Assembly (NCBI RefSeq): GCF_000243135.2
Contig: NC_019903.1
Location: 2,518,001 to 2,582,000, forward strand
DNA: 64,000 nucleotides
Direction: 5' to 3'
From: Desulfitobacterium dichloroeliminans LMG P-21439
GTDB lineage: Bacteria; Bacillota; Desulfitobacteriia; Desulfitobacteriales; Desulfitobacteriaceae
In this document: positions 1 through 8,309 of the stretch, in pieces
How positions within the stretch are numbered: the stretch's first letter is position 1
Layout of the letters: the number at the start of each line of letters is the position of its first letter
Position numbers and translations under genes: made by a program
Notes under the pieces: generated by a model
The model's database searches: none
Told to the model about the DNA's origin: nothing
What the model saw: the letters and a program-made list of their open reading frames with translations, nothing else

Positions 1-544
1 GGGTTGTTACGGAAGCTTCCTTCAGCTCATTAAGAATAGCGTCAACATCAATCGCTTCGCCGCTACTAGCAGGGGTAATCTTGAATTGATCGTTTTCAAT
101 CTTAAAGGTCGCATCCACTGCAGAACGGGTTAAATCAGAAAGCTTCTCTTGCAAAGTTTGATTAGCTTTTAAATAATCGAGCGTAAGAATGCTGGTACTT
201 CTCTGACCGGTATTCCTCTGAATTTCTTCCCAAGTCTTCTCAAAATCGAGAGTAATTCCTAACTCTACGGGTGTTAAAAGAATCTCCGTCTCATTGTACA
301 CCAAGTAAAGATTTTCTTCCAGCTTGTCCTTAGACCAACTCCGAACCTTCTCCTGGGCCTCTTGGAGCTGTATCCCCCCTAAATCCAAATCCTCCAAAAA
401 GGTACCTGGGGGAAGTTGGTCAAGCGTCTCACGGGAGGAGGTTTCAGGGGCAAGATTTAATAGGCGTGCTTCATTCGTCGTACAACCTAAAAAGGCCATC
501 AAGGTTATTGCTAAACAAAAAATACGTTCCCAACGTCGGCCCAT
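1..544 (-). CDS. VanW/YoaR-like lipoprotein, 3' part outside window
   Basis: The frame is open from an ATG at 544 to the window edge, giving about 181 residues of a longer protein. The start is preceded by a GGGGGAG ribosome binding site. The N-terminus is a short basic stretch, a hydrophobic segment and a Cys at about residue 20 (MAFLGC), so it looks like a lipoprotein signal. The following segment (LEDLDLGG, then LYLVYNETEILLTPVELGI) resembles the putative peptidoglycan-binding repeat found before VanW domains (YoaR type). This suggests an envelope protein; the VanW domain itself would lie outside the window. The family call is from pattern recognition and the function is unknown. Confidence 0.65.
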   Translation of the reverse strand, partial: MGRRWERIFCLAITLMAFLGCTTNEARLLNLAPETSSRETLDQLPPGTFLEDLDLGGIQLQEAQEKVRSWSKDKLEENLYLVYNETEILLTPVELGITLDFEKTWEEIQRNTGQRSTSILTLDYLKANQTLQEKLSDLTRSAVDATFKIENDQFKITPASSGEAIDVDAILNELKEASVTT

Positions 545-641
545 CCTCTTCTCCCCCTTATTACTTATTTGTCTTTTTATTTGTCTTTTTATTTCTCCCT
601 TATAGATTCTGCAATTTCCAGAAAAATATTGAACATAAAAT

Positions 642-684
642 AAAAAAAGCAGTCCAATTCGATATTAAATCGAACTCGACTGCT
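642..684 (-). terminator. Rho-independent terminator after DUF1292 gene
   Basis: Read on the minus strand, AGCAGTC pairs with GGACTGCT, with an inner TTCGAT/ATCGAA stem, followed directly by a run of T residues. It lies just after the stop of the DUF1292 gene at 698. Confidence 0.85.
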
Positions 685-697
685 TTCATGCTTTGTT

Positions 698-1006
698 TTA
701 CTCTTCTTCTTCCATGCTTTCCCAAGCATCAGCGACTTTTTCCCACTCTTCGTCATCCTCGATGTCTAGAAGCATCTCGTTGCCTTCCGCATCTTTGCCA
801 AGCTTGAGGATGATAGCCTCATCGACTTCCTCATCTTCCTCAGCAGCGATGGGCATTAAGACAAAATATGTAGATCCTTCAACTTCTAACGTATCGAGGT
901 GGAGAAATTCATGATCATTTCCTTCATCATCCGTCAGAATGATTGTGTCAAATTCTTCGGTGTCATGATCGTGGTCACAATTTGGACCATGCTTATGTTC
1001 TGTCAT
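698..1006 (-). CDS. DUF1292 (YrzB-like) acidic protein
   Basis: A 102-aa very acidic protein of the DUF1292/YrzB family. It opens with a His-rich stretch (MTEHKHGPNCDHDHD) that could bind metal, then the typical core (DTIILTDDEGN, EFLHLDTLEVEG, YFVLMPI) and a C-terminus of mostly Glu/Asp. In Bacillus and many Clostridia it closes the alaS-yrzL-yrrK-yrzB cluster, and the same order is seen here. Its molecular function is not established. An AAGAGGTG-type ribosome binding site precedes the ATG. Confidence 0.9.
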   Translation of the reverse strand: MTEHKHGPNCDHDHDTEEFDTIILTDDEGNDHEFLHLDTLEVEGSTYFVLMPIAAEEDEEVDEAIILKLGKDAEGNEMLLDIEDDEEWEKVADAWESMEEEE

Positions 1007-1123
1007 ATTGATTCACCTCTTATAAAAAGATATTGTCAAAGATATTGTCATTGTACTCCCCAGGGGGGAGATTGTCAAATGTGATTAACCCTAAGTTCCT
1101 CCAAGGAATAGCTACCCCTTATC

Positions 1124-1540
1124 CTATTCACTTTTTATGCGCAAATGATCCAGATAGCCTTGTAAAATAAAGACCGCGGCCATTTTATCAATCACCTTCT
1201 TTCGTTTAGCCCGAGATAGATCCGCCTCAAGCAAAGAACGCTGCGCCCCTATAGTACTAAGGCGTTCATCCCATAAAAGGACAGGCAAGCCATACTCCCC
1301 TTTAAGGATTTCCGCAAATTCTTCAGTCATTGTGGCACGGGGCCCTAGGGTTCCGTTCATATTCTTTGGATAACCTAGAATCACCTCATCCACTTCATAG
1401 TCATGGATGATTTGTCGCAGTTCTTCTAACTCCTTTTTGGAACGTCGGATGGTCTTAATTCCTTGGGCGGTAAGGAGGAGTGCATCACTAACTGCCACCC
1501 CGATCGTACGCTCCCCAAAATCCAAACCTAAAATCCGCAT
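1124..1540 (-). CDS. ruvX: RuvX/YqgF family Holliday-junction resolvase-like nuclease
   Basis: A 138-aa RNase H-fold protein. It starts RILGLDFGERTIGVAVSD, with the first catalytic Asp in GLDFG. VILGYPKNMNGT is the middle motif and LLWDERLST carries the conserved DER. The C-terminal KKVIDKMAAVFILQGYLD has the last conserved Asp. The family acts in pre-16S rRNA 5'-end maturation (YqgF) or as a resolvase-like enzyme. The start at 1540 is preferred over the ATG two codons upstream, because AGGAGG sits 7 nt before it but is almost fused to the upstream ATG. It belongs to the alaS cluster. Confidence 0.92.
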   Translation of the reverse strand: MRILGLDFGERTIGVAVSDALLLTAQGIKTIRRSKKELEELRQIIHDYEVDEVILGYPKNMNGTLGPRATMTEEFAEILKGEYGLPVLLWDERLSTIGAQRSLLEADLSRAKRKKVIDKMAAVFILQGYLDHLRIKSE

Positions 1541-1565
1541 AGACATACCTCCTATTCAGGCTTTA

Positions 1566-2558
1566 TTAGACAATTTTCAAACAAAAATGAGGACATACTC
1601 TACCACAATACCCGCAGAGAACGCATTGACTGGAGTCGACTATAGCCTGGACTTGCCCACCCTCATCTATCTCCTCAAGAGATAAAGCACCTTGGGGACA
1701 AGTTTCGCAGCAACGACCACAGCCCTGGCACCAATCAGCAATATAGAGTTTCCGTTCTCTATAGGTTACGGCCGCCTTTAGGTCTTCCGAAATCTCTTGC
1801 CCCGCAAGGTACCTCAGATTAAAATCCACTTCCTCCTTACTGGACATGCCTAATGCCATGCCTTGGATGGAAGGAGTATTGCGGATGAAGTCTAAAGCCG
1901 TATGAGGATGACTAGCTAAATGCCCTCCCCCAAAAACCTTCATAGCATAGATGCCGATACCCATTTCGGAGGCGAAGCGGAGGGCGTCAAGCATCTCCTC
2001 TAAGCCTCCATCAATAATTCCTAAGCCTTGATGGTTGACAAGGGGGTGAATAACATCCAAGCCCGGTTGGAGAGCCCCGGCCTTCACTGCATCGATAGCA
2101 TGGGTAGAGATGCCAATATAGCGGACTCGTCCGTCGGCCTTGGCTTTTTGCAATTCCTCCCAAGCCCCTTGGTGCCCTTTAAGGGTCAGAGCACTTTCTT
2201 GCTCATGAAGAAGAAAGAAATCAATCACATCCCGATTTAAGCCAACTCTAGCTCGTTCAAGGCATTTTGCCATCTCTTCTGCAGTCACTGCATAAGATTT
2301 GCTCACTACTTTTACATCGGGGTATCCCTGAAGAGCTTGGGCAATCTGGGGGTAATTATCGTATATCTCCGCAGTATCGATCCAATTAATGCCTTGCTCC
2401 AAAGCATAGCGAAGGACCTGCACTCCTTCAGCAAAGGTCACTCGCCCCTGCAAAGGAGAAATAGCCAAACTCCCAAAACACACCTCGGATACTTCAGGTC
2501 CCCACCAGCCTAGTTTAACCTGTCTCACGTTCGGCTTCACTTCCTTTAACACGATCAT
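1566..2558 (-). CDS. Aldo/keto reductase with C-terminal 2x[4Fe-4S] ferredoxin domain
   Basis: A 330-aa fusion. Residues ~1-265 are an aldo/keto reductase barrel: WIDTAEIYDNY holds the catalytic Asp/Tyr, VVSKSY matches the Lys position, and FLLHEQE holds the His. Residues ~275-330 carry two four-cysteine clusters (CQGCGRCCETCP and CVLCGYCGRVCPH), typical of bacterial ferredoxins. This class probably couples NAD(P)H or ferredoxin electrons to a small carbonyl substrate, which is unknown. It is inserted between ireB and ruvX, which are usually adjacent. The start is uncertain: no clear ribosome binding site precedes the ATG at 2558, and internal GTG codons are possible. Confidence 0.88.
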   Translation of the reverse strand: MIVLKEVKPNVRQVKLGWWGPEVSEVCFGSLAISPLQGRVTFAEGVQVLRYALEQGINWIDTAEIYDNYPQIAQALQGYPDVKVVSKSYAVTAEEMAKCLERARVGLNRDVIDFFLLHEQESALTLKGHQGAWEELQKAKADGRVRYIGISTHAIDAVKAGALQPGLDVIHPLVNHQGLGIIDGGLEEMLDALRFASEMGIGIYAMKVFGGGHLASHPHTALDFIRNTPSIQGMALGMSSKEEVDFNLRYLAGQEISEDLKAAVTYRERKLYIADWCQGCGRCCETCPQGALSLEEIDEGGQVQAIVDSSQCVLCGYCGRVCPHFCLKIV

Positions 2559-2625
2559 CCCGGGAGAGGGGCAGGTCCTTCGGACCTTCTTCCCTTAGGA
2601 TGAAATAAAAAACTGTATAGCCGCA

Positions 2626-2657
2626 CAGAAACCCTCAGCTTGAAGTGAGGGTTTCTG
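2626..2657 (-). terminator. Hairpin between ireB and the aldo/keto reductase
   Basis: CAGAAACCCTCA pairs perfectly with TGAGGGTTTCTG around an 8-nt loop. On the minus strand a TTTTTT run follows only about 10 nt later, so it may be a weak or partial terminator between the two genes. Confidence 0.55.
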
Positions 2658-2662
2658 AGTAA

Positions 2663-2926
2663 TTACTTGTTGTTAACTTCCTTGTTTAAATACGAACGTA
2701 CAAGCTCTTCCAAGAGTTCATAGCGTTCCAGCTTTCGGATCAGGGTTCGCGCTTGATTATGGCTCGTAATATAGACCGGATCCCCCGACATCAAATACCC
2801 TACCAGTTGATTGATCGGGTCATACCCTTTTTCTTCTAAAGCCACATACACTTGTTGTAAAATTTCCTCGGGCGAGGCGTCTCCCCCTTGCGATTTAAAC
2901 ATCATAGTGTGTTCTGAATGATCCAT
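2663..2926 (-). CDS. ireB: IreB family regulatory phosphoprotein (UPF0297/YrzL)
   Basis: An 87-aa protein matching the IreB/DUF965 family over its full length, with the hallmark segments [55 protein letters not shown] (given here as landmarks around residues 20-45 and 49-77). In Enterococcus IreB is phosphorylated by the Ser/Thr kinase IreK and negatively controls cephalosporin resistance; elsewhere its role is unclear. The N-terminal Thr residues near TMMF are the expected phosphosite region. It follows alaS, as in other Firmicutes. Confidence 0.93.
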   Translation of the reverse strand: MDHSEHTMMFKSQGGDASPEEILQQVYVALEEKGYDPINQLVGYLMSGDPVYITSHNQARTLIRKLERYELLEELVRSYLNKEVNNK

Positions 2927-3092
2927 TGGCGTTCCCCCTTGTGCAGTCCGCGTTCAATAGCAGATACAATTAAAGCATTAAGTGAATAATTCTCTCATAC
3001 CGAGCGATTTCCCTTTATTTTTGCAAAGAAAACTTTGCTGGCGCGAAGCACCGCGAAGGCGGCTACTTAGTCTCTCTTAGGCACTCAGAAGC

Positions 3093-5729
3093 TTATCCTT
3101 TAGATGACAAAAAACTTTTCAGGATAGCCGGGACCTGATCGAGGGCCTCGCCGAGCTTAGCGGGATCTTTTCCTCCGGCTTGCGCCATATCAGGACGACC
3201 ACCGCCACCGCCGCCGGTAATTTTGGCCACTTCCTTAATAATCTGCCCCGCATGCAGCCCGCTTAAACCTGTCGGTGTTACAACAGTTACCCAGTTGACC
3301 TTTCCTTCGGAAGCTGCCCCCAGGACGAGAACTCCCGACTTCATCTTATCCTTTAAAAGGTCAGCCGTATTGCGGAGTGCATCCATATCTTGAGCAGATA
3401 CTTTAGTTGCCAGAACCGGGACCCCTTCAACCTCTTTCACTTGTTGCAAAAGGGACTCCACTTCAGATTTGGCCACCTTGGCATTGAGCTGCTGGACTTC
3501 CTTCTCCAAATCCTTTATTTGAGCTAACATGCCTTGGATGCGTTTACTCAGATCGGCCGGTTGGGCTTTGAGAAGTTGAGCAATCTCCAGTAGTTGATCA
3601 TTGAAGGAGCGCATGGTGTTGAGCGCTTCTACTCCGGCTACTGCTTCAATCCGTCTTAAGCCGGCACCGATGCCGCCTTCAGAGACAATCTTAACCAGGC
3701 CAATATCTCCCGACGCGTGGATATGAGTTCCTCCGCATAGCTCTTTAGAGAAATCTCCCATGGAGACCACTCGCACGGTATCTCCATATTTTTCGCCAAA
3801 GAGTGCCGTAGCCCCATCGGCTTTGGCGGCATCCAAGCTCATCTCCACTACAGCAACAGGCAGATTAGCTAGGACAGCTTCATTGAGCAAATCCTCCACC
3901 CTAGTCAATTCCATGGGTGTCAAGGAAGAGAAGTGGGTAAAGTCAAAACGCAAGCGCTCCGGTGTTACGAAGGATCCAGCCTGTTGGACGTGTTCTCCTA
4001 ACACAGTACGGAGAGCGGATTGGAGCAAGTGAGTGGCGCTGTGATGGCGGGCAGTCGCTTGGCGAGCTTTCTCGTCGACGAGTGCTTCTACTTCATCTCC
4101 AAGATTCAATACTCCTTGAGTAACGATGAAATGATGATAGAGGGTCCCCGTGACACCCTTTTTCACTTCGGTGAGCTTGGCCTCAGCGCGCTGAGTCCGA
4201 ATCATCCCTCGATCTGAAGTCTGACCGCCACTTTCCGCGTAGAAGGGGGATTCGGCGAGGAAGACCAAAACTTCGTCTCCTTCAGCAGCATCTTTTACCT
4301 CTTCCCCAGCTTGAAACAACGCTTCAATCTTGGTTTTTATAGTGAGTTCCTGGTATCCACGGAAAGGTGTTGTACCTAAAGCTTTTGCTTTTTCGGAAAT
4401 AGCAGCACTTTCTTGAACCGCTCTCATCTGTTGAGATTGCTCCTTAGCCAGACGGCGATGCTCTTCAGCCGCAAGGTTAAAGCCTTCCATATCCACACTC
4501 ATATCTTGCTCGAGGAGCATTTCTTCAGTCAGTTCTACGGGGAAGCCATAGGTTTCATACAGCGAGAAGGCATCCGCGCCGCTAAGCGCTGTTACTCCTG
4601 CTTCCTGAAGAGACTTAACTTTTTCTTGAAGAATTAGCGTACCCTGCTCCAAGGTGGCCTGAAAATTCTTCTCCTCTAAGCGCAGGTGGTTAAGGATGAA
4701 GTTTTCATTTTCCTTAAGCTCTGGATAATGATGGCTGTAGTCTCTTTGGATAATCACAAAGATTTGCTCTAAGAAAGGTTTGTCGATACCAAGTAGACGA
4801 GCATAACGGATGGCACGACGTAAAATTCGGCGCAACACATAGCCACGACCTTCACTGCCCGGGCGGATACCATCGGACAGCATAAAGGAAACGGCTCGTG
4901 TATGATCGGCAACCACTTTCATGGCTACGTCGCTCTTGTCATTGCTATGATATGGTACTCCCGAAAGCTCGGACACCTTATTGATGATGGGTAGGAATAA
5001 GTCTGTATCGAAGTTAGAGGCAGCTCCTTGCATAACGGAGGCAATTCGCTCTAAACCCATTCCTGTATCAATATTTTGCTTGGGTAGGGGGGTGAGCATG
5101 CCTGATTCATCCCGGTTGTACTGCATAAATACCAGATTCCAGATTTCCAGAAAGCGATCGCAATCACAGCCTATGGCACAATCGAGTTTGCCGCAGCCAC
5201 GGGATTCCCCAAGATCTACATATATCTCTGAGCAATAGCCACAAGGACCAACCGGTCCGGCGGCCCATAAGTTTTCCGGGTCATAGGCAATTCGATCGGG
5301 AGATACTGAGGTTTTTTCAATCCAAAGAGCCTTAGCTTCTTCGTCCTCGGGATGGACGGTAATCCACAGCTGTTCAACCGGTAGCTTGAGGACTTCCGTT
5401 ACAAATTCCCAAGCCCAGGGAATTGCATCTGATTTAAAATAATCGCCGAAGGAAAAATTCCCAAGCATTTCAAAGAAGGTATGATGACGAGCTGTTTTTC
5501 CCACAACCTCTAAATCCGGAGTACGTACACATTTTTGTGATGTGGTGGCTCTTGGAAAGGGAGGTTCGACTTTGCGCATAAAGTACGGTTTGAAGGGAAC
5601 CATCCCAGCTACTGTAAGAAGCAAGGTTGGGTCATCCTTGGGAATCAAAGATGCACTCGGCAGGATGCGATGACCTTTGGATTCAAAGAATTTCAGGAAC
5701 ATTTCTCTTAGCTGATTACCTGTATACAC
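3093..5729 (-). CDS. alaS: Alanyl-tRNA synthetase
   Basis: 878 aa, full length for a class II alanyl-tRNA synthetase. The catalytic domain starts at FFESKGHRILPSASL. The editing domain has the zinc-binding HHSATH near residue 563 and CGGTH near residue 663. The C-Ala domain ends with a Gly-rich GGGGGGRPDMAQ segment. The start is a GTG at 5729 with GGGAGG 7 nt upstream. An in-frame ATG 54 nt further up lies inside the T-box terminator and is not credible. It is the first gene of a cluster running through ireB towards ruvX and is controlled by the upstream T-box leader. Confidence 0.97.
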   Translation of the reverse strand: MYTGNQLREMFLKFFESKGHRILPSASLIPKDDPTLLLTVAGMVPFKPYFMRKVEPPFPRATTSQKCVRTPDLEVVGKTARHHTFFEMLGNFSFGDYFKSDAIPWAWEFVTEVLKLPVEQLWITVHPEDEEAKALWIEKTSVSPDRIAYDPENLWAAGPVGPCGYCSEIYVDLGESRGCGKLDCAIGCDCDRFLEIWNLVFMQYNRDESGMLTPLPKQNIDTGMGLERIASVMQGAASNFDTDLFLPIINKVSELSGVPYHSNDKSDVAMKVVADHTRAVSFMLSDGIRPGSEGRGYVLRRILRRAIRYARLLGIDKPFLEQIFVIIQRDYSHHYPELKENENFILNHLRLEEKNFQATLEQGTLILQEKVKSLQEAGVTALSGADAFSLYETYGFPVELTEEMLLEQDMSVDMEGFNLAAEEHRRLAKEQSQQMRAVQESAAISEKAKALGTTPFRGYQELTIKTKIEALFQAGEEVKDAAEGDEVLVFLAESPFYAESGGQTSDRGMIRTQRAEAKLTEVKKGVTGTLYHHFIVTQGVLNLGDEVEALVDEKARQATARHHSATHLLQSALRTVLGEHVQQAGSFVTPERLRFDFTHFSSLTPMELTRVEDLLNEAVLANLPVAVVEMSLDAAKADGATALFGEKYGDTVRVVSMGDFSKELCGGTHIHASGDIGLVKIVSEGGIGAGLRRIEAVAGVEALNTMRSFNDQLLEIAQLLKAQPADLSKRIQGMLAQIKDLEKEVQQLNAKVAKSEVESLLQQVKEVEGVPVLATKVSAQDMDALRNTADLLKDKMKSGVLVLGAASEGKVNWVTVVTPTGLSGLHAGQIIKEVAKITGGGGGGRPDMAQAGGKDPAKLGEALDQVPAILKSFLSSKG

Positions 5730-5756
5730 GTTATTTCCTCCCTCAAAATAGATAAA

Positions 5757-6093
5757 CCCGCCCCTGAAATCAGGGACGGGCATATTACCGTGGTACCACC
5801 CTGCTTACTCATCCGGACGTTGGAGGTCAAAAGCCAGAGGTCTGATCTAAGGTTTACTCAATATACCTAATCTCAACTCCTCGCCGGCAGCCTCTGTTCA
5901 GAATGAGTCGCTTTGCGACAGTTTACTGTCATCGCACTTAACGCGTGCCTCGTCAAGGTTCTTGCTTGCCCTCGGGAATAGCCTTCATACAAAACTCCTT
6001 AGCTTCTTTTCACCCAGCGAAGCTTCTCTGCAAAGGAATGTGGTATTACTCGTTCCGTCATCAGTTTTAATCCGTATTAAAACTCTGAAATTA
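5757..6093 (-). promoter_or_regulatory. T-box riboswitch leader of alaS
   Basis: The T-box core AGGGTGGTACCACGG lies at 5788-5802 (minus). It is followed by an intrinsic terminator at 5757-5780 (CCCGTCCCTGA/TCAGGGGCGGG, then TTTATCTATTTT) just before the alaS ribosome binding site. The roughly 300 nt upstream are structured and hold no gene. By position the specifier should read alanine codons; I could not assign the specifier loop with confidence. Uncharged tRNA-Ala would promote read-through into alaS. Confidence 0.92.
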
Positions 6094-6099
6094 ATCTCA

Positions 6100-6129
6100 A
6101 GTATATCGGAATTGTCAGGAGCTTGTCAA
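6100..6129 (-). promoter_or_regulatory. Sigma-A promoter of the alaS T-box transcript
   Basis: TTGACA (6124-6129) and TATACT (6100-6105) are separated by 18 nt on the minus strand, placing the start near 6093 at the beginning of the T-box leader. The -35 box overlaps the 3' end of the upstream permease gene. Confidence 0.75.
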
Positions 6130-7169
6130 CTTTCTCTTTTGATTTCCGGAGAAACTAACCAAAAATAAATATGACGAATCAGCACCCGTATAATTGCAGC
6201 GATGGGAACTGAAAAGAGCATTCCCCAAAAGCCGGCAATTTCCCCTCCGGCGAGTAGGGCAAAAATGATCCACAACGGGTGCAATCCCACACTATCCCCC
6301 ATCAGCTTGGGCGAGATAATACTGCCTTCTAGTTGCTGGACAATGAGGATTACAATAGCTACTTTAATCGCCATAAAAGGAGATTCAATAAGTCCTAGCA
6401 GTACCGCCGGGACAGCCCCAATCAGGGGACCAAAGTAAGGAATTAAATCAAATACGCCACATATGACACCAATCAGTAGAGCATAGTCCATACCCATCAG
6501 TTTTACTCCGACCCCACTAAGTATCCCGACAATTATGGCCACCGTGAGATTGCCTCGGATAAAGCTACGCACGACATGGCTTATGTCTTGAATCACTCTT
6601 TGCCAAGCAACTCGTTTACGTTGGGGAACAATCCGCAAAAAACCCACCTGAAGACGCTTCCAGTCAGCCAATAAATAAATTGCGATCACAGGGGATAAGA
6701 CGAGAAAGCTCATCGAAGCCAAGAGCTTGGGTAGATTATCTAAAAATTCCTCAAGCCAATTGACCAGAAATGATTCTCCTTCCCCTAAATGTTCATCTAA
6801 GGCACTGACCACTTGATTCGGCAATCCGGTAGCTCGGAAATTAGTACGAAAATCTTGAATGAGCTGTTCAAGGGTCTGAAGGGTACTAGGAAGCACCAGA
6901 GTGAGCTTGGAAAGCTCGATGTAAAGCATAGGGATAATAAAAAAAACCAGCAAACCTATCGAGCCCAGAATTCCTACGAAGACAATGGCGATTGCTGATT
7001 TGCGTCCGGCCCCTCGTTTGACTAAAGACTCTACCACAGGTTCTAATAGATAAGCCAAAATAAAGGCTAGGATAAAAGGGCTGAGAATAGTACGAACGGA
7101 AAGGATGAATAGGAAGCTCACGACGACTATACTCACCAAAAAAATCCAACGCCATTTTTCCTTCTTCAT
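6126..7169 (-). CDS. AI-2E family (PerM/YrrI-like) membrane transporter
   Basis: 347 aa with the layout of the AI-2E/UPF0118 permease family. There are two or three N-terminal membrane helices (WIFLVSIVVVSFLFIL, LSPFILAFILAYLLEPVV). A soluble middle follows (~85-140), then several C-terminal helices including the conserved DLIPYFGPLIGAVPA and HPLWIIFALLAGGEIAGFWGMLFSVP. Members export small molecules or act in Na+/H+ exchange; the substrate is unknown here. It matches yrrI by position upstream of alaS. ATG 7169 with GGAGGAG is preferred over the GTG four codons upstream. Confidence 0.9.
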   Translation of the reverse strand: MKKEKWRWIFLVSIVVVSFLFILSVRTILSPFILAFILAYLLEPVVESLVKRGAGRKSAIAIVFVGILGSIGLLVFFIIPMLYIELSKLTLVLPSTLQTLEQLIQDFRTNFRATGLPNQVVSALDEHLGEGESFLVNWLEEFLDNLPKLLASMSFLVLSPVIAIYLLADWKRLQVGFLRIVPQRKRVAWQRVIQDISHVVRSFIRGNLTVAIIVGILSGVGVKLMGMDYALLIGVICGVFDLIPYFGPLIGAVPAVLLGLIESPFMAIKVAIVILIVQQLEGSIISPKLMGDSVGLHPLWIIFALLAGGEIAGFWGMLFSVPIAAIIRVLIRHIYFWLVSPEIKRES

Positions 7170-7281
7170 AGTCTCCTCCACCCCTCTTTAGCATTGTAAT
7201 ACCCCATACAGAATTGATTTATACCTAGAAAGAGATGACTGCCCAGAAAAGAGATCTTCCGTTTATCCGTGGTGCGTCTAA

Positions 7282-7326
7282 AAGTAAGAGCGCAAGAAAA
7301 GCACTTAGCTTTCTCACGCTCTTACT
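7282..7326 (-). terminator. Rho-independent terminator of the PRC-barrel operon
   Basis: A long hairpin (AGTAAGAGCG...GCGCTCTTACT with an inner GAGAAAGC/GCTTTTCT stem) is followed on the minus strand by TTTT. It ends the three-gene unit 8202-7362. Confidence 0.85.
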
Positions 7327-7361
7327 GATTAAGGATGTCTTTTACTTGCTTTGGAGAGACT

Positions 7362-7493
7362 TTAGAGTTTCATCCTTTTCATACCCTTACGCATCATAGA
7401 CAGCGTTCTGTTTTTCGGACGCATCATGTAACTAACGGTCATACCCAGAATGCTACCTGCCACGATTCCTCCAATGACTTGTCCTGACTTCAA
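7362..7493 (-). CDS. Small membrane-associated protein, 43 aa
   Basis: This short gene starts at TTG 7493, 8 nt after GGAGGG. The product has one Gly-rich hydrophobic helix (VIGGIVAGSILGMTV) followed by a basic Met/Lys/Arg-rich tail (RKGMKRMKL). It resembles YtxH-like glycine-zipper helices but is too short to assign. It is the last gene of a unit with the zinc-ribbon and PRC-barrel genes and is followed by a strong terminator. Function unknown. Confidence 0.7.
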   Translation of the reverse strand: MKSGQVIGGIVAGSILGMTVSYMMRPKNRTLSMMRKGMKRMKL

Positions 7494-7516
7494 GGTATAT
7501 CCCTCCTTATTTTCTT

Positions 7517-7711
7517 TTACTCCATGGCAGCCTCGCTCACAACTTCATTCATTGCTTGGTCTTGCCAAGCAACTAAGGAGCCGTCTTCGGCTAAGTCATA
7601 CACGACCACTTTATCCATGGCGCTGGTGAATTCTACACAGCAATCCCAACAATAAAACTGGCCTACTCCTACCTTGCCGATAGCACGACCACTACAAACC
7701 GGACAATTCAT
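7517..7711 (-). CDS. Small zinc-ribbon-like protein, 64 aa
   Basis: A 64-aa protein with CPVC near the N-terminus and CWDCC about 17 residues later, a likely four-Cys zinc ribbon, followed by an acidic Ala/Val-rich tail. Its ATG overlaps the stop of the PRC-barrel gene (ATGA), so the two are translationally coupled. By position it corresponds to the small gene between yrrD and yrrI in Bacillus, but I cannot confirm homology. Function unknown. Confidence 0.75.
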   Translation of the reverse strand: MNCPVCSGRAIGKVGVGQFYCWDCCVEFTSAMDKVVVYDLAEDGSLVAWQDQAMNEVVSEAAME

Positions 7712-8202
7712 GATAGTGAACCCCCTTCTTTTCCTTGGTCCCAGGGGGATACCTGGTCTTCAACGATTAAGACATCTTTCCCGTCTACCATAACGTTAGC
7801 CTGTAGTATCGTGCCACGGCCTTCTAATAAATCGGAAAAAAGGCCATCAGAAACTTCGAAACCAACAATATTTTCAGCTGAATCATCAAGAAAGACATCC
7901 TCAATCGTGCCCTTTGCTTCCCCGCCTTGGGTAAAAACTTGATTCCCAACCTTTTGTGACCATTTAACCCCGTGTATCCTTTGAACCACATGGTCACTTA
8001 CCGTTAAGGCATCTTTCCCTACAGTAGCAACAATTTCACGCGGGATGCCTCTTTCAGAGTGGAAAATATGAGCGTTTTCCAAGAGAATGCCGCTAATTTT
8101 CCTGCTGCTTTCATCGAAAACCACATCTTTTACCCAGCCAATCTGGTCTCCGCTTTTTGAACATAAAACAGGTAAACCAACGATTTCTCGTGTTCTACGC
8201 AT
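7708..8202 (-). CDS. PRC-barrel domain protein (YrrD-like)
   Basis: 164 aa containing two PRC-barrel-like halves: residues ~5-80 (VGLPVLCSKSGDQIGWVKDVVFDE) and ~90-155 (GNQVFTQGGEAKGTIEDVFLDD). The repeat of 'G.V.DV..D' is diagnostic of the fold, which mediates RNA or protein contacts (as in RimM and photosynthetic reaction centre H subunit). In Bacillus the paralog yrrD lies between mnmA and alaS, as here. The biological role is unknown. Confidence 0.82.
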   Translation of the reverse strand: MRRTREIVGLPVLCSKSGDQIGWVKDVVFDESSRKISGILLENAHIFHSERGIPREIVATVGKDALTVSDHVVQRIHGVKWSQKVGNQVFTQGGEAKGTIEDVFLDDSAENIVGFEVSDGLFSDLLEGRGTILQANVMVDGKDVLIVEDQVSPWDQGKEGGSLS

Positions 8203-8309
8203 TTTTCCCCTCCCTTCGAAACTTCATGGTTCTATGCTACTATGCCCGTTTTTTATAGTATTCATGCAAATTTTTTTCTGGGAAATACAAGTCCTTTCAC
8301 TAGGTCCCT

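Noticed and set aside
5730-5783. Extended N-terminus of AlaS from an upstream ATG
   Set aside because: The extension is translated from the T-box terminator stem; the GTG at 5729 has the ribosome binding site and matches AlaS starts.
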